Positions 1 to 7,657 of a stretch of 33,938 nucleotides of DNA are shown piece after piece (within the stretch, counting starts at the first letter, position 1; each line of letters starts with the position of its first letter). Source of the DNA: Oscillospiraceae bacterium (lineage in GTDB: Bacteria > Bacillota > Clostridia > Oscillospirales > Acutalibacteraceae); assembly GCA_015065685.1 (NCBI GenBank), contig SVPU01000016.1:1-33938 (forward strand). The letters run 5' to 3'. A program made the position numbers and the translations under genes. The notes under the pieces are model-generated. The model was not told where the DNA came from. It saw only the letters and a program-made list of their open reading frames with translations, and ran no database searches.

Positions 1-2
1 AT

Positions 3-332
3 ATATATAACAAACTTTATCCCTGTACACAAATAGATGAAACTACGAAAGTTCAGCATATAACAAATATTCACAACAAGATAAATCCTACTCCAATGCA
101 AGAAGTCGATGTGCCTGAAAATACAACTCAAATAAACAATGATATAAGCGAAAACCCGTCTACCGTTAATCAAGAAACTGAAAATATAGCAGAAACAACC
201 CAAGAATTAAAATGCCCAAAGTGTGGTGCTGATTTAATTATTAGAACTGCTACAAGAGGTGCTAATGCAGGTAAAAAATTCTACGGATGTTCCAACTATC
301 CTAAATGCAGATACATAGAAAATATTAAGTGA
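3..332 (+). CDS. C-terminal part of a topoisomerase-type zinc-ribbon protein, probably NERD-domain (5' end outside window)
   Basis: The reading frame is open from the left edge to the stop at 330-332, so the gene almost certainly begins outside the window. An internal ATG at 96 gives only 78 residues and has no good ribosome binding site. The last ~40 residues form a C4 zinc ribbon of the topoisomerase I C-terminal type: CPKCG, then a [15 protein letters not shown] stretch, then SNYPKC. It is preceded by a low-complexity Asn/Glu/Thr-rich linker. The residues encoded before the ATG (a [17 protein letters not shown]-like stretch) resemble the end of nuclease-related NERD domains, which often carry this zinc ribbon. 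A helicase or topoisomerase tail is the alternative. The zinc ribbon is clear and would bind nucleic acid; the NERD assignment is inference from a short stretch. Confidence 0.65.
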   Translation: MYNKLYPCTQIDETTKVQHITNIHNKINPTPMQEVDVPENTTQINNDISENPSTVNQETENIAETTQELKCPKCGADLIIRTATRGANAGKKFYGCSNYPKCRYIENIK

Positions 333-429
333 TATTTTCGAGAAAATTCTAGATATGTACTGTTTATGGCTGCGAAAAACTCAGTATTTATGCGGGTTTA
401 CGCTTGATTACTGTAACGCTACTCCGACC

Positions 430-463
430 AAAAAATCCTTGTTCTTTTGAACAAGGATTTTTT
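430..463 (+). terminator. Intrinsic terminator after the zinc-ribbon gene
   Basis: A perfect 15-bp stem (430-444 with 449-463) with a TTTT loop. It ends in T6 on the plus strand and starts with A6, so it can work in both directions. It sits between the plus-strand zinc-ribbon gene and the convergent gene ending at 491 and probably serves both. Confidence 0.85.
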
Positions 464-490
464 ATTTAAACCGATATGTACGATATATTA

Positions 491-1163
491 TCACCAAATA
501 AACGGTATCAAGCGGTACTTGACTTTTTGTTTATACTGAACGTATCCGTCGAGTTCTTTTTCGAGGAATTTTTCCTCATCCTTAATCCTTTTTGCAATGA
601 TAAAAGGATAGGTGAGAAAAATCAAAAACGAATATATGGAGCCTAGTACCAACGGCATTGATAAAAATAAAAGCAAGGTTACGCTATACATTGGGGTGTC
701 TGACAATGCCATACAAGCCCGTGTCAATTACCCTTTGGTTTTCTTGAACCTCGATAGTGCGGCTTAGGTATGTATTTTCTCTAAGCACCTCGGCATAGAG
801 AATGTATGCCGCCAAAAATACCGCCGCAGCACCGATGGAAACACCCTTTGGCAAGGTATACCATTTAAATCTAAATCCCAGCCCCGCAACAATAAACCCA
901 GCCACAAACATAAGACCGCTCAGTTTCACGACAAGACTCTGCTCTGGTCTTTTTTCTTTTGCGTTCAGTCTGCTTTTTAATAGGTCGGGGTTTTTGAGCA
1001 TCATTACAATTCCCGCAAAGAACATGGGGATAAACAAAATCACCATAAGCAACCAACCGCCAAAAAACAATAAGCTTCCCGCCGGCAAGAATATAAACAC
1101 CCCAACCAAAGCCACACCCAACAAGAATTTTGTTATTGCAGAGATAAACAGTTTTAAGGTCAT
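491..1163 (-). pseudogene. Isoprenylcysteine carboxyl methyltransferase (ICMT/PEMT)-like membrane protein, frameshifted
   Basis: Two minus-strand frames join into one protein of about 223 residues. The first (1163 down to 684) has four or so hydrophobic segments and ends GLYGIVRHPNV-stop. The second (to 491) continues MYSVTLLLFLS and ends with the cytoplasmic tail typical of the family (KDEEKFLEKELDGY). Removing one base at 691-692 restores RHPMYS, the conserved RHPxY-type motif of ICMT/phospholipid methyltransferases. These are membrane enzymes that move a methyl group from S-adenosylmethionine to a lipid or other small acceptor; the acceptor of bacterial members is mostly unknown. The gene keeps a strong promoter (1200-1228) and a GGAG ribosome binding site, so the break is recent, a sequence error, or a programmed shift. 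The methyl-binding C-terminal half is untranslated unless the frame is restored. Confidence 0.8.
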
Positions 1164-1199
1164 AATACTTCTCCGTAAAAATCTTGATTTATCATATCC

Positions 1200-1228
1200 A
1201 TTATAACATCTCTCATTGTTTTTCTCAA
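1200..1228 (-). promoter_or_regulatory. Sigma-A promoter for the ICMT-like gene
   Basis: On the minus strand: TTGAGA (1228-1223), 17-base spacer, TATAAT (1205-1200), with a TG extended -10. It lies about 37 bases before the start codon at 1163. Confidence 0.8.
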
Positions 1229-1260
1229 TCTTTTATTCTTTAATTAAGGATATTGAAATT

Positions 1261-2559
1261 TTAAAAATTCTTATCGGTTGTGGCGGGGTTATCTATAACC
1301 TTTCCGTTTTCGCTAAAGCGGGAGCCATGGCAGGAACAATCCCACGAACGCTCTTGCGGATTATATTTTAAAGCACAACCCAAATGCGAACACCGCGGCG
1401 CCGTTGGGGTTAATATGCCCTTTAGGGACTCGGATACATTTATTACAAGCTGCGGAGTTAACATGCTACGAGAGGGCGAATAAACCGAACTATACTCGCT
1501 TTCGTTTCCCAAAATCAAATCTGTAAGCAGCTTTGCCGCTACCATTGAGGAGGTCATTCCCCACTTGTTAAAACCGGTCGCAACATATAAATTCGGTGTG
1601 TTTTTTGAATATTGGCCTATATAAGGTAACCCATCCAGAGTCATGCAGTCTTGAGTTGCCCATTTGGAAACAATTTTTGCCGACGGATAATTTTTCTTTG
1701 CGAATTCTTCTAACTCTGCCCAACTTCCGCCCGTCTTACCCGTGCGGTGCGAGCCGCCGCCCAAAAGCAATTTATCGCCATACATTCTGAAGGACATACC
1801 CTTTAAATCCTCATCAACATACATTCCGTCAACCCTTTGTGCGTTTTCAAGCGCTATCACATAAGAACGGTGTTGATACATTTTCAAAGGATATAAGCCG
1901 TGCTTATTTATAAAAGGAAAATGTGTTGCAACTATTGTTTTTTGGGCTAAAATTCTGCCATTTTCAGTTTTGGCAAAATTGGGTTTTAGTTCTAAAACCT
2001 TTGTGTTTTCATATATTGGCAGTTCTTTGGCTAACGAAAAGCAAAATTTAAGCGGGTTAAACTCTGCTTGATTGCCAACACCAACTGCACCCAAGATTTT
2101 AAGCGGAACATCAAGCTCTTTAGCGTATAACCCATTAACCCCAAGCTTTTCTAACGCTTTAAGCTCTTTTTCTATAAGCCATGGGTTTTCCAACAAATAA
2201 ACATAAGAGCTTTTAGTTTCATAATCACAGTCTATATTTTTGCAAAGTTTCTCGAATTCCCTTAAGGCTTCAATTTGCGATTTTAAATAAAGTTTTGTTT
2301 TTTCTTCTCCGAATTTGCAAATCAGCTTATCAAATTCAAGCCCGTGCTGATAGGTGATTTTAGCGGTTGTGTTTTGTGTAACTCCACCGCAAATATGCTC
2401 CGCTTCAACTAAGATGCAGTCTATCCCCTTTTTCCTTAGCATATATGCACACAAAATTCCTGCAATTCCACCACCAATTATTAGCACATCGGTTTTGATA
2501 TCGCCCTTTAAAGCTTCGAGATGCGGGCGGTTTATATTTTTATTCCAAATAGATTCCAT
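1261..2559 (-). CDS. FAD-dependent oxidoreductase (DAO fold) with C-terminal Rieske [2Fe-2S] domain
   Basis: A 432-residue cytoplasmic fusion protein. Residues ~24-40 hold the dinucleotide-binding motif DVLIIGGGIAGILCAYML, followed by an acidic strand end (ILVEAE), as in D-amino-acid-oxidase/glycine-oxidase-like flavoproteins. The last ~50 residues form a Rieske domain with the two cluster-binding boxes RCSHLGC (CxH) and WDCSCHGSRF (CxxH). In this family the flavin domain oxidises a small, unidentified amine or hydroxy compound and passes electrons to the iron-sulfur cluster. The C-terminus stops soon after the IDNPA segment, so the protein is compact compared with the ~500-residue Bacillus members but looks complete. 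AAGGTGAT precedes the ATG at a good distance. It is transcribed away from the DUF3892 gene, from a promoter that overlaps that gene's promoter. Substrate unknown. Confidence 0.9.
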   Translation of the reverse strand: MESIWNKNINRPHLEALKGDIKTDVLIIGGGIAGILCAYMLRKKGIDCILVEAEHICGGVTQNTTAKITYQHGLEFDKLICKFGEEKTKLYLKSQIEALREFEKLCKNIDCDYETKSSYVYLLENPWLIEKELKALEKLGVNGLYAKELDVPLKILGAVGVGNQAEFNPLKFCFSLAKELPIYENTKVLELKPNFAKTENGRILAQKTIVATHFPFINKHGLYPLKMYQHRSYVIALENAQRVDGMYVDEDLKGMSFRMYGDKLLLGGGSHRTGKTGGSWAELEEFAKKNYPSAKIVSKWATQDCMTLDGLPYIGQYSKNTPNLYVATGFNKWGMTSSMVAAKLLTDLILGNESEYSSVYSPSRSMLTPQLVINVSESLKGILTPTAPRCSHLGCALKYNPQERSWDCSCHGSRFSENGKVIDNPATTDKNF

Positions 2560-2632
2560 TTTATCACCTTTAAGGTTATTTTCACATTTAAGGCGGTTTT
2601 TATTCCCGTTATCTACAGAATAAAATCTATTG

Positions 2633-2660
2633 AGTATATTAACATTATTTTGGCGAACAA
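2633..2660 (-). promoter_or_regulatory. Candidate promoter for the FAD/Rieske gene
   Basis: On the minus strand: TTGTTC (2660-2655), 16-base spacer, TATACT (2638-2633). It is interleaved with the divergent promoter at 2639-2667, so polymerase probably cannot occupy both at once. Confidence 0.5.
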
Positions 2661-2667
2661 TTATAAT
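2639..2667 (+). promoter_or_regulatory. Promoter for the DUF3892 gene
   Basis: TTAACA (2639-2644), 17-base spacer, TATAAT (2662-2667). Transcription would start near 2674, ahead of the AAGGAG at 2696-2701 and the ATG at 2709. Confidence 0.7.
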
Positions 2668-2708
2668 AATGATTATAGTTAGTCAAAGTATTAAAAAGGA
2701 GAGATTTT

Positions 2709-2996
2709 ATGGATAACAACAATTTTATTAAAAACACACTTGATGAGATTCCCACTCCCAACGCGAATGCCAAGCAAATTATAGGTCTTGTTAAAAACAA
2801 CGGTCGTGTAAGAGGCTATAAGCTCTCGGATGAACGCTTTGTTTCAAAAGAGGAGGCTGTCAGAATGGCAAAGCAGGGAGAAATCCGCGGTGTCGGAATT
2901 GCTCACAGAGGCGAAACGGAATATCTAAAGTCCATTCCCGATTCAAGTGAAAGCAACAATTTGAGTTCGCTCCCCTCTTTCAGCGCAAAAATATGA
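2709..2996 (+). CDS. DUF3892 family protein
   Basis: A 95-residue soluble protein. The middle (residues ~22-75) follows the DUF3892 pattern: a short strand with KNNGRVRGYKLSDERFVS, a KEEAVRMAKQGEIRGV helix-turn, then EYLKSIPD and a NNLSSLPSF tail. The family is common in Bacillota and has no established function; its size and basic pattern suggest binding to another protein or to nucleic acid, but nothing here proves that. AAAAAGGAG lies 7 bases before the ATG. It is a single-gene unit between its own promoter and a strong terminator. The divergent arrangement with the Rieske oxidoreductase could mean shared control. Confidence 0.8.
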   Translation: MDNNNFIKNTLDEIPTPNANAKQIIGLVKNNGRVRGYKLSDERFVSKEEAVRMAKQGEIRGVGIAHRGETEYLKSIPDSSESNNLSSLPSFSAKI

Positions 2997-3032
2997 AAAT
3001 TCCCCTTTGTTTCGCACAAAGGGGAATTTTTT
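2997..3032. terminator. Bidirectional intrinsic terminator
   Basis: A perfect 14-bp stem (2997-3010 with 3016-3029), a five-base TTCGC loop, a T-run on the plus strand and an A/T-rich end on the minus strand. It starts at the stop codon of the DUF3892 gene and abuts the stop codon of the convergent small membrane protein, so it serves both. Confidence 0.9.
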
Positions 3033-3252
3033 AATACCTATAAAACGGCAAAAGCGAAAGCCACAGTTTTCTTTTTTGTTTTTTCCAATGCTTTCTTTCT
3101 CTTCCGTCAGTTCTTCTGATTTCGGTGTTGATATACTTTAATTCTTTTTTGAATTCGCCAAAAAACTGCACTAAAGCAACCGTGAGCAAAGCCACAACAA
3201 AAAGAATAACAACTGCAAATAAAAAGTAACTTAAACTATCCTGGGTATTCAT
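3031..3252 (-). CDS. Small single-pass membrane protein, conserved hypothetical
   Basis: With the start at 3252 the product has 73 residues: a short polar N-terminus (MNTQDS), one long hydrophobic helix (about residues 8-32), then a strongly basic cytoplasmic tail with EIRRTDGRERKHWKKQKRK and an aromatic C-terminus (LLPFYRY). The frame stays open upstream to an ATG at 3342, but that 30-residue extension is not hydrophobic and neither it nor the ATG at 3309 has a ribosome binding site. The start at 3252 is chosen from the membrane topology, and its own AAGG is weak and rather far away, so the start is uncertain. I do not know a function. The basic tail next to a membrane helix suggests a small membrane-anchored scaffold or nucleic-acid-facing protein. 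Confidence 0.6.
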   Translation of the reverse strand: MNTQDSLSYFLFAVVILFVVALLTVALVQFFGEFKKELKYINTEIRRTDGRERKHWKKQKRKLWLSLLPFYRY

Positions 3253-3417
3253 CGGGAGGAAACCTTCTTTGCTGTAATTTAGGGGGAATGCCTCCCTTTT
3301 CCAAAACATTATATTATCATTTAAGGTTAAAATCAAGCGCATTTTATAATTTCGTTAACTAACAACAAAAATACTTCCAAGCCACAAAAAAATTTATTGA
3401 TTTTTTAAGTTTAATTG

Positions 3418-3446
3418 TTGTTTAACGGTGTAGTTTATGTTAAAAT
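3418..3446 (+). promoter_or_regulatory. Candidate promoter for malQ and the GH94-like gene
   Basis: TTGTTT (3418-3423), 17-base spacer, TAAAAT (3441-3446). Transcription would begin about 20 bases before the malQ start codon, leaving a very short leader. Confidence 0.55.
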
Positions 3447-3475
3447 ATAGTATATTTAAAATTCAGGAGATTTTT

Positions 3476-4960
3476 ATGCGAACAAGCGGAATTTTAATGC
3501 CGATATTTTCTCTGCCCTCAAAATACGGCATAGGCACTTTAGGAAAAGAAGCATTTAATTTTGTCGACTTTTTAGAAGAAGCGGGACAAAGTTTTTGGCA
3601 GATACTCCCACTTAACCCCACGAATTACGGCGACTCGCCATATCAGTCTTTTTCATCCTTTGCGGGAAACCCTTATTTTATAGATATTGAAATGCTGATT
3701 GAAGAAGGTCTTTTAAAGCGCGAAGAAGCCGATTTGTGCGACTTTGGAAGTGATTTGGAAACGATTGATTACGAGAAACTTTATAAACACCGCCTTCCTC
3801 TTCTTAAAAAAGCGTTCTCACGATTCGTTCCAACAAATGATTACCAAGCATTTTTAAAGAACAACAGTCATTGGTTAGGCGATTATGCGCTTTTTATGGC
3901 ACTTAAAAACGCTCACGGAGATGTTTCTTGGGAAGAGTGGGAAAAACCGCTTAAAATGCGTGAAGAAAGTGCTATAAAACAAGCCGAAATTACATATAAA
4001 AACGATATCCAATTCTATTATTTTATTCAGTTCAAGTTTTTTGAACAATGGCAGAATTTAAAAAAATATGCCAATTCAAAAGACGTTAAAATAATCGGGG
4101 ATATTCCGATTTATGTGGCTTTTGATTCGGCTGATGTTTGGGCAAATCCATCACAGTTTTGGCTTGATAAAAATTTAAAACCAAAAAAGGTGGCGGGATG
4201 TCCGCCCGATGCTTTCTCAAAGACAGGACAACTTTGGGGTAACCCATTATATGATTGGAAATATATGAAATCGACCAATTATTCTTGGTGGAAAGGTTAT
4301 TTAAACCACGCTATGAAGCGGTATGACCTAACCCGAATAGACCATTTCCGAGGTTTTGAGGCTTTTTATGCCATCCCCTATGGCGATAAAGATGCAAAAA
4401 ACGGAAAATGGATGAAAGGTCCCGGAATGGATTTATTTAATTCAGTTAAAGCCGATTTTGGCGAAAATCTTCCCATAATTGCCGAGGACCTCGGCTACCT
4501 CACACCCGAAGTTTTAAAGCTGCTCAAAGCAACAGGCTTTCCGGGAATGAAGGTTTTGCAGTTTGCCTTTTCTCCTGAAGAAGAAAGTAATTATCTGCCT
4601 CACAAGCATATTCAAAACTGTGTGGTTTACACCGGCACTCACGATAACGATACTATAATGGGTTGGCTTAAATCGGCTAAGCCCGAAGAGGTTAAAAATG
4701 CAAAGCTTTATCTCAATTTTAAGGAAGATGAAAACTTTAATTGGGCTATGATGAAAGCGGCTATGATGTCGGTGGCAGATACCTGCATACTTGTGATGAG
4801 TGACCTTATCGGACTTGATTCCAAAGGCAGAATCAATACACCCTCAACCCTCGGGGGAAACTGGCAATGGCGAATAAGGCAAGAGTGTATAAACGATTGG
4901 TTGGCAAAACTCGTTAAAGAAAATACCGCGCTTTACGGCAGACTGCCAAAACAGAGTTGA
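3476..4960 (+). CDS. malQ: 4-alpha-glucanotransferase (amylomaltase, GH77)
   Basis: A 494-residue cytoplasmic enzyme that moves alpha-1,4-glucan segments between maltooligosaccharides, freeing glucose and building longer chains for phosphorylase. The start at 3476 is chosen because AGGAGA sits 6 bases before it and the family N-terminus (RTSGILMPIFSLPSKYGIG) begins there; an in-frame ATG at 3437 has no such site. The GH77 catalytic residues are all present: nucleophile Asp289 in RIDHFRGF, acid/base Glu337 in AEDLG, and Asp390 in THDND. The donor-loop segment (PLNPTNYGDSPYQ) is near the N-terminus. Length is normal for bacterial type I MalQ. It is followed after 57 bases by the GH94-like phosphorylase, probably on the same transcript. 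Confidence 0.95.
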   Translation: MRTSGILMPIFSLPSKYGIGTLGKEAFNFVDFLEEAGQSFWQILPLNPTNYGDSPYQSFSSFAGNPYFIDIEMLIEEGLLKREEADLCDFGSDLETIDYEKLYKHRLPLLKKAFSRFVPTNDYQAFLKNNSHWLGDYALFMALKNAHGDVSWEEWEKPLKMREESAIKQAEITYKNDIQFYYFIQFKFFEQWQNLKKYANSKDVKIIGDIPIYVAFDSADVWANPSQFWLDKNLKPKKVAGCPPDAFSKTGQLWGNPLYDWKYMKSTNYSWWKGYLNHAMKRYDLTRIDHFRGFEAFYAIPYGDKDAKNGKWMKGPGMDLFNSVKADFGENLPIIAEDLGYLTPEVLKLLKATGFPGMKVLQFAFSPEEESNYLPHKHIQNCVVYTGTHDNDTIMGWLKSAKPEEVKNAKLYLNFKEDENFNWAMMKAAMMSVADTCILVMSDLIGLDSKGRINTPSTLGGNWQWRIRQECINDWLAKLVKENTALYGRLPKQS

Positions 4961-5017
4961 AATGCTAATTCAAAAATGTTAAAATAAGTATACAAAGTAC
5001 TGAAAGGATGGCAACTA

Positions 5018-7561
5018 ATGTTAACATCGGAAATTAAAAATATTTTGAAACAGGTTGCGAAATTAAAACAGAATATTTCAGCAGAAAACACATTGCCGCA
5101 AAATTCATTTTATCTTGCAGATTCCAAGGTGGTTTGCTTTGACCGAGAACTTGGCGAATCGCGCCACCCCTATGATGCGGACGGTCTTGTTGTTTGGGCG
5201 CGTTCTTCGGGTAATATTGAGGCTTGTGAATCAAAGTTCTCAATTTTTAAATCAAACCATTATTCAGATGAGCCCTCAATAGGTTTTTTTGCGGGTTTTC
5301 CGCTTGAATCGGGCGAATTCTTCCCTGTTTCACTTCTTGGTACAAACCGCCAACTTTTCGAAACAAACACTGAACGCTACTGTGTTTACGGTATGCGATG
5401 CGCATATTATGTGACCGAAACCGAAAAAGCCACCTTTGTTGTTCGTTTGCACACAAGTAAAGATAAGCACATCCACTTGGCTGTTTTTGCTGAGAATAAA
5501 ACAAATGAAGATATTTCATTCTATCTTTCTTCTTACATAAACGCTCAGCTTCGTTATTGGGAAACCGAAGGCTTCTGGGACAGAATGAATAAATTCGGTT
5601 CAAGAAAGCAAAACGGCTCGGTTATTTTAAGAACCGGTAACGATTGTCTTACAATAAATACCGTTTCGGTTGGCGGTATTATCACAAAAGAATATCACAC
5701 CGTTGACCGCGATGATATTTTAGGCGCCAGAGGCAGAACGCTCACAAATGCTCAGTCGCTCAAAATCGGTGAATATAAAAAATGCGCAAAAGAGGCCACT
5801 TCAACAGGTCTTGCCACACTCGGCGATATTTTCCACTTGGAACTTAAAGCAAATAAGACAGCACGCTTTGAATATGAACTTTCATATCACCACAACATTC
5901 CCGATGCCGAGTCTGCAATAAACGAAAAGGTTGATATAGAGAAAATCGACAAAGCCCTTGATGAATGGGATGAAAAAGAAAATGCCGAGCTTTCCACAAT
6001 GACTGTGAAATTTTATGACTGGAACGGCAAGGTTAACAATAAGGTTCTTAATAACTTTATCCGCAATGCGCAGAAACAGACCTCTTTCTGCGCACTCGGA
6101 AAGAATTATGCAGGCTCGCTTATCGGTATTCGCGATGTGTTCCAACAGCTTGAAGGCTCACTTATCTGGCAACCCGAACTCAGCCGTGAAAAGATAATTG
6201 TTGCTCTCAACTACATTCTCGAAGACGGAAGACCTCCCCGCCAGTTCTCTGTTCCCGATGATGAGAACACCCTTCCCGAGATGGATATGAGAAGATTTAT
6301 TGACCAGGGTGTTTGGATTATCTCCACTATATATACATATCTTTGCTATACAGAGGATTGGTCAATCCTCGATGAGCTTTGCTCTTATTATGTTGCACAT
6401 GAGGTTGAAAACAGCGAAGAAAACTGGGTTGAAAGAAAGAGCGATATTGTTGACACCGTGCTTTGCCATATGATAAAAATTATGGACTATATGTGCAGTA
6501 AAATTGAGCGTGAATATAACACTCACTGCCTTAGAATTTTGCACGGCGACTGGAATGATGCGCTTGACGGTCTCGGCAGATGCTTCGACGGAGACAAAAA
6601 GCGTTACGGCAGCGGTATCACAGTTATGGCAACACTTCAGCTTTATCAGAACTGCCACGAGATGATTGAAATTCTTTCCCACATCGGCGGCTATGAGAAA
6701 AAAGTGGAAGAATATAAGGCTATAATGGAAGAACTTGCAAAGGGACTTGCAGAAAATGCGGTTGACACAAACGATGCGGGCGAGCGCAAAATTATCCACG
6801 GAATCGGAGACAAGAGAAGCTATAAGATTGGTTCTTGGTGCGACCCTGACGGCAAAGCACGCCGCAGCAGCACCGCAAATGCCTTCTGGGCTATTTCTGG
6901 CATGATAGAGCGCGACCCCACCCTCAAGGATGTTATCGTTTCAACCCTTAATGCGCTTGATTCTAAATATGGTCTTCTCACATTTGATGTTCCCTTCCCA
7001 CGCAGTATGAAGGAAGCGGGCAGAATAGCAACCATAACACCCGGCACATATGAAAACTGCTGCGCTTATGTTCATGCTAGTATGTTCAGCATTATGGCGC
7101 TCTTCATTCTCGGCGAATCCAAAGAGGCTTGGCGCCAGATGGAAAAATCAATGGTTATCTCTCACAATAACTGCACGATGACAACCTTCGCTATGCCAAA
7201 CTCATATTGCCATAACCCCGACTATGAAATTGATGGCGGTTCTATGGGAGATTGGTATACAGGAAGCGGTGCCGTTCTTGTTAAAGAGCTTATAAAATTC
7301 GGTTTTGGTATTGCTCCGAACCTTGAAGGTCTTAACATTCAGACCCCTGCGGTTATGCCCTGTGAAAACGCATCAATAAGCATTGTTGTAAAAGGCCATC
7401 CGGTAACTCTTGTTTACAAAAACGAGGGCTCAGATAAGAGAAGCTTTAAGCTTAACGGTAAACAGACCGTAGGCGAATTCAATGACCTTATGAATGTTGA
7501 AAATCTCTTTATTCCATCAAATGAAATTTCTGACGGAATGATTATTGAAGTTATTGATTAA
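5018..7561 (+). CDS. GH94-like inverting glycoside phosphorylase (cellobiose-phosphorylase-related, specificity unknown)
   Basis: An 847-residue protein with no signal peptide, so cytoplasmic. The domain order matches GH94 and its relatives: an N-terminal beta-sandwich (about residues 25-290), a linker, an (alpha/alpha)6 barrel (about 320-770) and a small C-terminal beta cap. Family landmarks are GIRDVFQQLEG, the catalytic-acid motif HGDWNDALDG at residues 509-518 (Asp511 and Asp514), PGTYENCCAYVHASMF, and GDWYTGSGAVLVKEL near the end. Such enzymes split a glycosidic bond with phosphate to give alpha-glucose-1-phosphate. Several positions depart from classical cellobiose or chitobiose phosphorylase (for example GRPPRQFS and RRFIDQGVW), so it may belong to a related family such as GH161. 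Its partner is malQ. AAAGGATGG precedes the ATG, and a strong terminator follows. Confidence 0.8.
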   Translation: MLTSEIKNILKQVAKLKQNISAENTLPQNSFYLADSKVVCFDRELGESRHPYDADGLVVWARSSGNIEACESKFSIFKSNHYSDEPSIGFFAGFPLESGEFFPVSLLGTNRQLFETNTERYCVYGMRCAYYVTETEKATFVVRLHTSKDKHIHLAVFAENKTNEDISFYLSSYINAQLRYWETEGFWDRMNKFGSRKQNGSVILRTGNDCLTINTVSVGGIITKEYHTVDRDDILGARGRTLTNAQSLKIGEYKKCAKEATSTGLATLGDIFHLELKANKTARFEYELSYHHNIPDAESAINEKVDIEKIDKALDEWDEKENAELSTMTVKFYDWNGKVNNKVLNNFIRNAQKQTSFCALGKNYAGSLIGIRDVFQQLEGSLIWQPELSREKIIVALNYILEDGRPPRQFSVPDDENTLPEMDMRRFIDQGVWIISTIYTYLCYTEDWSILDELCSYYVAHEVENSEENWVERKSDIVDTVLCHMIKIMDYMCSKIEREYNTHCLRILHGDWNDALDGLGRCFDGDKKRYGSGITVMATLQLYQNCHEMIEILSHIGGYEKKVEEYKAIMEELAKGLAENAVDTNDAGERKIIHGIGDKRSYKIGSWCDPDGKARRSSTANAFWAISGMIERDPTLKDVIVSTLNALDSKYGLLTFDVPFPRSMKEAGRIATITPGTYENCCAYVHASMFSIMALFILGESKEAWRQMEKSMVISHNNCTMTTFAMPNSYCHNPDYEIDGGSMGDWYTGSGAVLVKELIKFGFGIAPNLEGLNIQTPAVMPCENASISIVVKGHPVTLVYKNEGSDKRSFKLNGKQTVGEFNDLMNVENLFIPSNEISDGMIIEVID

Positions 7562-7571
7562 TTTAAAATTC

Positions 7572-7610
7572 AAAAGACTGATATATGAAATTCATATATC
7601 AGTCTTTTCT
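7572..7610 (+). terminator. Intrinsic terminator of the malQ/GH94 operon
   Basis: A near-perfect 18-bp inverted repeat (7572-7589 with 7591-7608), GACTGATATATGAA in the core, ending in TTTTCT. It lies 10 bases after the stop codon at 7561. Confidence 0.85.
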
Positions 7611-7619
7611 TATAAAGTT

Positions 7620-7653
7620 AAAAGGAAGCGATAAAGAATATCGCTTCCTTTTT
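7620..7653 (-). terminator. Intrinsic terminator of rpoBC
   Basis: A 14-bp stem (7620-7633 with 7639-7652) with the core GGAAGCGATA, five-base loop and T/A runs on both sides. It lies just after the rpoC stop codon at 7658 and can also stop plus-strand readthrough. Confidence 0.85.
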
Positions 7654-7657
7654 AAGT

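Noticed and set aside
802-1206. 134-codon plus-strand open frame opposite the ICMT-like gene
   Set aside because: It has no ribosome binding site and its product (rich in Pro, Asn, Lys) is a shadow of the hydrophobic protein on the other strand.
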